41,553 bases of DNA from Neocallimastix lanati (nom. inval.). Its lineage: Eukaryota; Neocallimastigomycota; Neocallimastigomycetes; Neocallimastigales; Neocallimastigaceae. The stretch covers positions 196,501-238,053 of the forward strand of contig JACVTC010000191.1 of the NCBI GenBank assembly GCA_016946835.1, written 5' to 3'. The position numbers and the translations under genes are program-made. Below are positions 35,501-41,553 of the stretch, piece after piece. Each line of letters opens with the position of its first letter. Position 1 is the stretch's first letter. The notes under the pieces were generated by a model. That model saw nothing but the letters and a program-made list of their open reading frames with translations, did not search any database and was not told the origin of the DNA.

Positions 35501-36019
35501 AAATTACTCCGTTTATTAGGAAGGAAAAATCAAGATTGGGATGAAGTTTTACCTTCTGCTTTATGGGCACTTCGAACTACCAAAAATACAGCTACTGGAC
35601 ATTCTAGTTTTGAATTAGTATATGGAAGAGAAGACCAACAGCCTTATGATATAGCCATAAGAACAATTGAAAATGCAGGTAAATCATATGATGAAATCTT
35701 AATGGAAAAATTTGTTCGTCATTATCAATGGACTAGAGAAGCATGCGAAAATGTGAAGAATGCTAACAAGTATTGGGCAACAAGACGAGAAGAACAAATA
35801 AGTATGAAAAAAGGAAAAGAATTAAAGGCTGGTGATCTTGTTCTTGTTAGAAACTTTAGCCGCACTAAGCTAGAACCATATTACAATGGACCATTTAAAA
35901 TTTTAAAAATTCAATTCAACACGGCAACCCTAATCGATCAGAAGACTGGAAAGCAACTCGATAGGAATGTTCACTTTAAAAATTTAGTAAAGTTTAACTC
36001 CGCTTACAGAGAAGCTTGA
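32540..36019 (+). CDS. pol: Pol polyprotein: protease, RT, RNase H, integrase
   Basis: 1159 aa from the first ATG, and the frame is open upstream to 32375 as probable linker. The protease at about 115-215 has LLIDSCSNLSIV (D135), where the usual D-S/T-G reads DSC. RT at about 320-520 has LDLFSGFHQI, MPFGLTGAPSTFQ and the YVFIDD active site (482-487). RNase H has D633 (RTDAS), E676, D703 (YTDHKPL) and D747 (ADALSR). Integrase has an HHCC finger (HNIGH ... CEKC) and the catalytic triad D885, D944, E980 with 35 residues between the last two. A GPF module (YYNGPFKILKI) lies near the C-terminus, with no chromodomain after it. All catalytic residues except the protease glycine are standard, so the element may be active. 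Pol makes cDNA in virus-like particles and inserts it in the nucleus. The stop is 17 bp before the 3' LTR. Confidence 0.95.
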   Translation: MNKDNQQNKTNTLEKLISTKTKETNNENTQLVKRNIKMMNNKEPYNIMDDLNNLKSSITIGQLLNACPKIRSQLTQGLKLEKSKIIGTVDNVIARTLLVNNYDHSYISKSNEVAEEDLAMVDASVDGVLGKLLIDSCSNLSIVTKQYFDKLPGEYETVGKSRGRIQLATQDEEYSEGIIVQLPVKINNYEFNADFRIIEKEDSFYDMLINFKTQIDHCLFIHPTLNSLCKLLSESEYEEIAKINNQYYDEESIICTIRKVKETNNEKEIIKELTPMEFIESDEFLSTLNKDYKEQIIKILKEMIDIVATSTEELTPSKLSPHKIRLKANAKPVKLRSYRLTKLKSDILKEELTKLIKKGLIEPSCSEWSSPVVLILKHNGKWRLCIDYRKVNDMTEKDSYSVPYIDEIFDSLGGSKIFTTLDLFSGFHQILMDEESVEVTTFTTKFGNYQFKVMPFGLTGAPSTFQREMNKILFPFIGEFVYVFIDDVLIYSKSIEEHLIHIKQVLEVFKENKLKINIEKCHFLQTEVDVLGHKLTTKGLSPMESKITAIKKWEAPSSIHELRSFLGAIGYYRDFIPKYAQITSPLCKLLKKNTKYEWNKEQQESFELLKEKLINAPILKFPSFDKPFIIRTDASYNGIGGVLLQKEEETGKEHPIHFISRSLKKTEKNYGITDLEGTALFYCMTKFKSYIEGNPLPTTIYTDHKPLVGLFKNKEPLNARQTRWCLTASMLGINIKYESGKKNVLADALSRMKSKEERKILLTKITNGNNEELLSKVIKEFINEKFTVIDGEDYFIDNGNYRKLITDENERFKLILEAHNIGHEGYYKTYQRLKKNFYWNHMIKDIKRIVSNCEKCQLNRPQPYPEPTENHPTKVEGPFVHLGLDIIGPLPKTRNNNQYIIVTVDYFTKWVEAEPTENITSSDIIKFLINVFARHGVPQVITTDNGVQFTSDMTKIFLDLYDVYVKFVATYHPESNGLTENRNKEIGKLLRLLGRKNQDWDEVLPSALWALRTTKNTATGHSSFELVYGREDQQPYDIAIRTIENAGKSYDEILMEKFVRHYQWTREACENVKNANKYWATRREEQISMKKGKELKAGDLVLVRNFSRTKLEPYYNGPFKILKIQFNTATLIDQKTGKQLDRNVHFKNLVKFNSAYREA

Positions 36020-36036
36020 GTCTTCGTCGGGGCATC

Positions 36037-36533
36037 TTGATAAGAATGTACTAAATAATGCATTCTTAATTAAATCTACGATTTATTTCTAATACATTAT
36101 GTGTACATTATTATTTTTGTACTTTAATAAATTTTTAAATCCAAAGATCAAAAATTAAATCAAAAATTATATTAAACTTTATATTTTTATATTAAATCTT
36201 ATATTAATAGTAATATTTTTATATATTTAAAACTTATATTAGCAATATTAATAATAAATCTTATTTTTTTTATATTAATAATGAAAATTTATATTAATAA
36301 TATTTTTATATATTGATAATTAAAAATTTATATATTATATTTTAACTTTTTATTATAAAATTTTATATCGAAATGTTTTATTTTATATTGAAAAATATTT
36401 TATTTTATTAAAAACCTTTATATTAGAATAGTATTTTTATTTTTATTTGAATATTTTAACAGATTGTAATAAAAATTATAGCCAATTAAATAAATTCTTA
36501 TTAGTAATATTTTAGATATTTTTAAATAAATAA

Positions 36534-36586
<53 letters not shown>

Positions 36587-36886
36587 TTTTATTAATATTA
36601 TAAATGTATTTTATTTATATTGTTATAATTAAATTTTATATAATTAATTATAAAAATCAATTTAAATTTAATAGTTTTTAAAAAAAAAAAATAAATAAAA
36701 TGTAATTTAGTGGCAAGAACAACTTTTATGCCTTGAAAAAAAGTATAAATAGTTGTAAATTTTGCTACTAATTTTTAAATATCATCAAATAAAATCAAAT
36801 AAATTTATAAATAAAAATAATAAATAAATAAATAAAATTTGTGTTTCCTTACTTTATTTTTATTTAATTCTCTAAAACCTTAACAT
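36037..36886 (+). repeat. 3' LTR
   Basis: 850 bp, one A longer than the 5' LTR in the homopolymer and otherwise the same by eye. The AATAAA-rich end (36800-36835) may supply polyadenylation signals. Confidence 0.95.
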
Positions 36887-36891
36887 TGTTG
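36887..36891 (+). repeat. Retrotransposon target-site duplication, right
   Basis: TGTTG, matching 28871-28875. Confidence 0.8.
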
Positions 36892-37775
36892 GTAAAGAAT
36901 GAATTAATAACCTTTATTTTATTATTAATAATTCTTTACTAAATTGTACTTTCCTATATTCTTCATAACCTAAACCTCATTGTAAATTTAATTTATTTTG
37001 ATATAAATTAATTTTAATTTGTAAATAATGTAAATAAATTTTAATTAATCACTTTATTGTTATATTATTAAATATATGTATATATTAAAATACAATTATA
37101 AATATTAAAATTATACTTTTAAGATACTAAATTATTAAAACTATTAATTAAATATTATTATAAAAATTATTATAAAATTATTAAAATTATTAATTAAATA
37201 TTATTCTAAAAATTATTATAAATTATTAATATTATAAAATTATTAAAATTATTAAATATTATTATAAAAATTTATATATTATAACTATTAAATATTATTA
37301 TAAAATTATTAAGATTATTAATTAAATTTATTATTAAAAATTATTATTAAAAATTTTTACTTATTATAAAAATTACTATTTAAATATTATCAAATTTATT
37401 AATTAAATATTATAAAAATTTTATTTTATTTTGAAAATAATTACAAGTATTATTTAAAATAATTAAAGATTATTAAATTTATTATATTAATCTTTAAAAA
37501 CAATTTATTTAACTTAAAAATATCAAAGAAAATAGTAAAAACTATTTTCTATATATTTATTTTATAATTATTTTTAATTAAATTATATTTGAATATTATA
37601 TTATTATATTTATAAAAATTAAAACAAAAATGAATTATTGATATAAAATTAATTCAATAATTCTATAAAATTACTTAAATTATAAACAATTAATTATACT
37701 TTAAATTTATAAAAAAATATAAATATTGTAACAATTTCTTAAAAAAAATTAAATATGTGTACTTTAAATAAAAAA
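36892..37775. other. AT-rich DNA downstream of the retrotransposon
   Basis: A TAAAGAAT/ATTCTTTA inverted repeat lies at about 36893-36945, followed by ATTATTAAA-type degenerate repeats. No coding signal is seen. Before the insertion this DNA adjoined the tRNA-Val upstream region. The later part may include the degenerate start of the next LTR. Confidence 0.55.
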
Positions 37776-37838
37776 TTTTATATTAATAAAAAAAAAATAA
37801 ATAAATAACTTTTAAAAAAAGAATTTTTTTTTTTTTTT

Positions 37839-37889
37839 ATTTAAAATCAAAGCAGGGTAATACCCGTCCCCCCCTGCTTGATTTTAAAT
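37839..37889 (+). repeat. Strong GC-core hairpin in LTR tail, copy 1
   Basis: ATTTAAAATCAA-A-GCAGGG pairs with CCCTGC-TTGATTTTAAAT: 18 bp with a single bulged A. The loop contains a further GGTA/TACC match. It is repeated at 39399-39448 with one C fewer. Confidence 0.88.
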
Positions 37890-37920
37890 ATCTAAGTGTC
37901 AACCCCGAGTCTACCAAAAT

Positions 37921-37937
37921 TGGTGGAGATATCGGGG
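37921..37937 (+). promoter_or_regulatory. Primer-binding site of the broken element
   Basis: TGGTGGAGATATCGGGG, identical to 29730-29746, 4 nt after an LTR end in CA. Confidence 0.8.
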
Positions 37938-38154
37938 AGTGTGAAAACATTGATGAATAGATAATAAAAATAATAGAATATAATATAATATAAAATTAAA
38001 TGATCATAATAATAATACAAAGAAAATTATAAATTTAATTATAAAATTTTAGTAATAATTTAAGTAAAAAATAATATATATAAATTTAAAATTGAATTGT
38101 TAAAAATTGAATTATTTTAAAATGAATTCAATTTAATAATTATATTTTTTTTTA

Positions 38155-38383
38155 GTTAGGTGGTCGAAGAGTATTTCGAGCCTAACAAATAAATTTTTAA
38201 TTTTTAAATAAAATCCTTAGGTGGTCAGCCAGAGAGTGTTGAGCCTGAAGGTAAGTATAATAATTTTTTTTAAATCCTTAAGTGTCGGACAGAGAGTGCC
38301 GAACTTGAAGGAATAAATATATAAAAATTATTTCAAATAAACTTTCTTGGGTGTCGAAAAAGGATTTTCGAACTTGAAGAAAG
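38155..38383 (+). repeat. Four-member stem-loop array, divergent homologue of 30742-30933
   Basis: Units at 38155-38186 (GTTAGG/CCTAAC with GGTCGA..TTCGAG), 38215-38251 (CTTAGG/CCTgAAG with TCA..TGA), 38276-38311 (CCTTAAGT/ACTTgAAGG with CGG..CCG) and 38342-38383 (ACTTTCTT/AAGAAAGT with TCGAAAA..TTTTCGA). Compensatory changes are seen in both outer and inner stems. Confidence 0.85.
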
Positions 38384-38724
38384 TTAACAATATATTGGTT
38401 TACTGCGGTAGTTCCAATATAATAAACATTGAATAATTTTAAAATTTTAATTTTCAATAATTTATATTTAGTTTATAATATAAAATTAATACTTAAAATA
38501 TTACAGATTTTGAAGAAATTATAGAAAAAAAAATAATTTACAATATATTTTTAAGAAATAATAATATTTATTATATTATTTAGTGTTTATATAATTACAT
38601 TAATTGAAAATTTATTAGAACATAATAAATTTTATATTTTTTTTTTATGATCAATAATTAGAATTCCAGTTGTGGAATTTAATAAATTATATAATTACAT
38701 TAAGCATTTTAAGAATTAAACAAA

Positions 38725-39120
38725 ATATGAGAAGAACAAGTTCCAGATGTTATCTTAAACGAAGAATTATTAATGCAAAGCATAACTGAATTGAAAGATA
38801 AAATAAGTGAATTAAAAAAGTGAATTAAAGAAAAATATTTTTGAAGAATATAATATTATTCAAATTATAGAAAAATAAAAAGAGAAAATTATTTTTGAAG
38901 AAGATAATTTTATTCAAATTACAAAAAAAAAGAAGAAAATATTAGTAAGAAAAATCCCTATAAAGATAACATAAATATTCTTAATTCAGGAAGAGAACAA
39001 TTCAATAATTGAAAAAGGAAAATATTAAAAAAGAAACAATTCTTCACAATCCAAGAAAATTAATAAATTAAATTGTGAAATTGAATCTTTGAAACTTGGT
39101 AAAAGTAGTAATTTAAAAAA
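38725..39120 (+). pseudogene. Decayed coding region with Glu/Lys/Ile-rich repeats
   Basis: One frame starts EQVPDVILNEELLMQSITEL and goes on KDKISELKK before a stop. The next part carries two tandem copies of a 45-60-bp unit (KYIFEEYNIIQII-like, then EEDNFIQI). Heptad-like E/L/K spacing suggests a former coiled coil, perhaps a gag or spacer product. Multiple stops exclude function. Confidence 0.45.
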
Positions 39121-39398
39121 ATAATTAAAAATAAAAAAAAAAAAAATAATAATAAAAATAAATTAGTGATATTTTAAATGGAAATTTCAATTAGTTTCAT
39201 AAATTGAATTATTAAAGTTTAAACATAATGTTAAAATCACTGATTTAGAGAATTCATTATAACCTTCAAAATATGTTATATAATAATTTTAAATTAATGG
39301 AATAAGAAATTATTATATGAATAAATAAAAAAAAAAAAAAAAAACTTTTATATTAATAAAAAAAAATAAAAAAATTTTTAATAAAGAATTAATTTTTT

Positions 39399-39448
39399 AT
39401 TTAAAATCAAAGCAGGGTAATACCCGTCCCCCCTGCTTGATTTTAAAT
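39399..39448 (+). repeat. Strong GC-core hairpin in LTR tail, copy 2
   Basis: Same 18-bp stem and loop as 37839-37889, with one fewer C in the loop side. Confidence 0.88.
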
Positions 39449-39479
39449 ATCTAAGTGTCAACCCCGAGTCTACCAAAAT

Positions 39480-39496
39480 TGGTGGAGATATCGGGG
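39480..39496 (+). promoter_or_regulatory. Primer-binding site of the second broken element
   Basis: TGGTGGAGATATCGGGG, third exact copy, again 4 nt after an LTR end in CTACCA. A GA-rich minisatellite follows directly. Confidence 0.8.
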
Positions 39497-39526
39497 TAGA
39501 AGAAGAAGTAGAAGAAGAAGTAGAAG

Positions 39527-39558
<32 letters not shown>

Positions 39559-39960
39559 GTAGAAGAAGAAGAAGAAAACCAAGTGGAAGAAGACCAAGAA
39601 AAAGAAGACCAAGAAGAAAACCAAGAAGAAGACCAAGAAAAAGAAGACCAAGAAGAAAACCAAGAAGAAGACCAAGAAGAAGACCAAGAAGAAAACCAAG
39701 AAGAAAACCAAGAAGAAGACCAAGAAGAAAACCAAGAAGAAGACCAAGAAGAAGACCAAGAAGAAAACCAAGAAGAAAACCAAGAAGAAGACCAAGAAGA
39801 AAACCAAGAAGAAGACCAAGAAGAAAACCAAGAAGAAGACCAAGAAGAAGACCAAGAAGAAGACCAAGAAGAAGACCAAGAAGAAGACCAAGAAGAAGAC
39901 CAAGAAGAAGACCAAGAAGAAGACCAAGAAGAAGACCAAGAAGGAGAAGACAAAGAAGGA
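39497..39960 (+). repeat. GAAGAAGACCAA minisatellite
   Basis: About 35 units of a 12-bp repeat (GAAGAAGACCAA, variants GAAGAAAACCAA and GAAAAAGAAGACCAA) preceded by GAA/GTA repeats. The plus frame encodes an acidic EEDQ/EENQ polymer, and other frames give SSW or VFFL polymers. It begins at the primer-binding site, so I read it as expanded leader DNA rather than a gene. Confidence 0.85.
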
Positions 39961-40057
39961 AATTGGAAACTACTAGGATTTATTTTTTTTTTGGAATTAT
40001 GAGAATAATTTTTTTAAATTAAATTTAATAGAATTAAATTAAATTAAAAACATAAAG

Positions 40058-40059
<2 letters not shown>

Positions 40060-40123
<64 letters not shown>
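40060..40123. repeat. Poly-A tract of about 64 nt
   Basis: Uninterrupted A-run in the leader region. A second run of about 45 A lies at 40703-40747. Confidence 0.9.
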
Positions 40124-40127
<4 letters not shown>

Positions 40128-40179
40128 TACACTTTTACATTCATCATCATCAAATTTTTTTATTGTTATCGGTTTTTGT

Positions 40180-40228
40180 GTTGTTGTTGTGGTTGGTGTT
40201 GTTGTTGTGATTGTTGTTGTTGTGGTAG
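40180..40228 (+). repeat. TTG/GTT trinucleotide microsatellite
   Basis: Imperfect (TTG)n with GTGG interruptions just before the folded leader. Confidence 0.85.
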
Positions 40229-40245
40229 TAATAAAAATTAACATC

Positions 40246-40701
40246 AGTTTTATTTGGTCTTCGCGTGCTCCAAATAAAACTATATACTGAGTTTACTGCG
40301 TACTAAGCAGTTATAGATAATTCTATAATTGCGAGTGGTTTAATCAGGTGTTTGGAGAGGGGCCGGTTACGAACTAATCGAACCCCGATTAGATATAGCG
40401 GTAAATACTGTTGGGAAGCAGAATTACCCTATAGATCACCCATTATACGTTCAACACGGTTTGGGTGCTCCTCCACACTTGACTCAGGCAAATTCACTTA
40501 GTATACCGAAATACTAAGGTCCCTCTGCGTGGTCGGCAGTTGTAATAGATAGCGGTTTTTCAAGTTGTATTAGGTTTGTTAATTTACCTTGTTTTTAATT
40601 AAGTTTATTTGTTTTTTTTAAGTTGTAATTATATAAACTTAATAATAATTGTAATTGTAATTGTAATTGTAAATATTGTAATAATAACCGATAACAAATA
40701 A

Positions 40702-40749
<48 letters not shown>

Positions 40750-41119
40750 ATATTAATTTTTGTGTTTTTAAATATTTTTAATTGCTATATTTAAAAAATT
40801 TTTTTTGTAAATAATTGTATATATTTTTTTTTTAAGTAAAGATAAACGAAAGGGGTTATTAGCTTGAAAGAATAGTGAACACTCCAACTAGTTTATTAAT
40901 TTATATTTATTCTAGTGTCCAGGAGGGGGAGTACGGGTGTATATAGCAAAATTAAATATACACTAACCGGAAACGTCTCACTAGAGATATAAATTACTTA
41001 AATATATAATTTTAATTGTAAATAAATAAATAAATAAATAAAAATATAGCAATTAAATAATTAATAAAACAATTTTTTTTATTTTATTTTTTTTTTAAAA
41101 GAGTGTTTTTTTTTTTAAA
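40246..41119 (+). ncRNA. Structured leader of the second broken element
   Basis: This GC-richer untranslated region has strong hairpins. AGTTTTATTTGG pairs with CCAAATAAAACT (40246-40281; 12 bp perfect), CTAATCG with CGATTAG (40374-40392), and CTTAGTAT with ATACTAAG (40497-40518). No long frame is present. Its place before gag and its folding style match the leader at 29747-31114, with little primary sequence in common. Confidence 0.65.
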
Positions 41120-41553
41120 ATGAGTACAATTAATTTAAAGATTTAAAAAAGGAACTTAAGGATATTGAAAAAATATCCAAAGAAAATTTAGATGTTAAAA
41201 CTTGGAAGTCTGATTTAGAGCTTTGGATAAAGCTTGAACATGTTGAAGACTCCAAGATTATATTTTATGCCTGTGTTTTAACCTCAATTGGTGAAACCAG
41301 GAAAGTCATCCAAGAATTAATGGATGATAATAATAAAGATGATGATAGTGATAGTGATGATGATGATGATGATAATGATGATGATGATGATAATTATAAG
41401 GATATTGATGATGAAAATGAGGATGATGATAATGAAGAAGATAAAGAAATTGATAAAAAGAATAAGGCTTATCCTTCCCTTAATAGAATTGTAAAAGCTA
41501 TAGAAGAATTTTATGGCATTAGGGGAGGATCAAAATAATTTATTAAGAGAGTT
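41120..41553 (+). pseudogene. gag: Frameshifted gag, truncated by the window end
   Basis: Homologue of the gag at 31115. It starts with ATG (MST), but the first frame stops after eight codons. One base off, translation resumes at 41140 with DLKKELKDIEKIS, then LELWIKLEHV and YACVLTSIGETRKVIQEL, an acidic D/E/N block, then YPSLNRIVKAIEEFYGI. A second shift at a GGGG run (about 41522) ends that frame, and the next would read EDQNNLLRE as in the intact Gag. Two frameshifts make this copy non-functional. Similarity to the intact Gag is only moderate, so they are separate families. Confidence 0.85.

Larger units (their letters stand above)
28876..36886 (+). mobile_element. Young Ty3/gypsy-type LTR retrotransposon, 8.0 kb
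   Basis: Order: 5' LTR (28876-29724), primer-binding site (29730-29746), folded leader to 31114, gag (31115-32020), an overlapping linker frame (to 32448), pol (open from 32375, ATG at 32540, to 36019), 17 bp, then the 3' LTR (36037-36886). The pol order protease - RT - RNase H - integrase is that of Ty3/Metaviridae. Only one homopolymer length difference separates the LTRs. A 5-bp duplication flanks it. The integrase C-terminus has a GPF motif but no chromodomain follows. No clear polypurine tract precedes the 3' LTR; the only candidate is the short gtcggggc run. Confidence 0.95.
37776..39340 (+). mobile_element. Broken LTR retrotransposon relative (LTR tail, PBS, leader, relict)
   Basis: Contains an LTR tail (about 37776-37916, ending GAGTCTACCA), the 17-nt primer-binding site (37921-37937), a leader with four stem-loops (38155-38383) and a decayed coding region (38725-39120). 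It stops where a second copy of the same LTR tail begins (39345). No pol remains. The tail is shared with the next element but not with the intact 28.9-kb element, so it is another family of the same lineage. Confidence 0.65.
39345..41553 (+). mobile_element. Second broken retrotransposon relative, running off the window
   Basis: LTR tail (39345-39475) with the conserved hairpin, primer-binding site (39480-39496), an inserted GA-rich minisatellite (39497-39960), a folded leader (about 40240-41119) and a frameshifted gag (41120 to the window end). The order equals that of the intact element at 28.9 kb. The remainder lies outside the window. Confidence 0.7.

Noticed and set aside
35820-36019. 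Chromodomain after the integrase
   Set aside because: After the GPF module only about 40 residues follow, without the aromatic cage pattern; the protein ends 17 bp before the LTR.
39378-39953. Minus-strand frames of SSW and VFFL repeats
   Set aside because: They are frame shadows of the GAAGAAGACCAA minisatellite and run over the LTR hairpin and primer-binding site.
1-41553. Dictyostelid origin
   Set aside because: AT content and a tRNA-upstream Ty3-like element would fit, but poly-N/Q proteins are absent and the 7TM-RGS and FLYWCH-MULE set fits gut fungi better; not excluded by sequence alone.

Overview
The window is extremely AT-rich eukaryotic DNA, with background GC well under 20% by eye. 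It is full of poly-A/T tracts, AT microsatellites, short GTAAGT..AG introns and transposons. Genes use the standard code with mostly TAA stops. The combination of two 7TM-RGS genes, a FLYWCH/MULE transposon and Ty3-like elements in such AT-rich sequence best fits an anaerobic gut fungus (Neocallimastigomycota). This is inference. A dictyostelid is the main alternative, but the proteins lack the poly-N/poly-Q runs usual there.

Layout. 1-2.5 kb: a decayed LINE on the minus strand, still showing reverse transcriptase motifs. 3.9-7.8 kb and 11.8-15.3 kb: two paralogous minus-strand genes. Each has 12 exons with matching splice phases and encodes a seven-helix membrane protein ending in an RGS domain. 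The DNA between and around them is AT-rich spacer with minisatellites. 18.57-22.85 kb: a whole MULE DNA transposon with 53-bp terminal inverted repeats, a 9-bp target duplication and a FLYWCH/MULE transposase. 22.85-25.74 kb: related, decayed MULE-like fragments. 25.9-26.8 kb: one unspliced gene for an unassigned, probably TIM-barrel, enzyme-like protein. 28.79-28.86 kb: tRNA-Val(UAC) on the minus strand. 28.88-36.89 kb: a young, complete Ty3-type LTR retrotransposon. 37.8-41.55 kb: two older, broken relatives, the last running off the window with a frameshifted gag.

The retrotransposon is the most interesting system. Its two LTRs (849 and 850 bp) differ, as far as I can see, only by one A in a homopolymer. 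A TGTTG duplication flanks it. The insertion lies 11-15 bp upstream of the tRNA-Val gene, the position expected for integration guided by the Pol III machinery. Its 1.37-kb leader is GC-richer and highly folded, and carries five tandem copies of a stem-loop whose outer stem changes sequence while keeping its pairing. A second, sequence-divergent array of the same design sits in the leader of the older relative at 38.2 kb. Gag ends on a textbook -1 frameshift signal: TTTAAAC, a 7-nt spacer, then a potential H-type pseudoknot. The signal leads into an extra reading frame, which in turn overlaps the pol frame. Three LTR/leader junctions in the window share the same 17-nt primer-binding site.

All coordinates and splice sites were read by eye. 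No database search or folding program was run.
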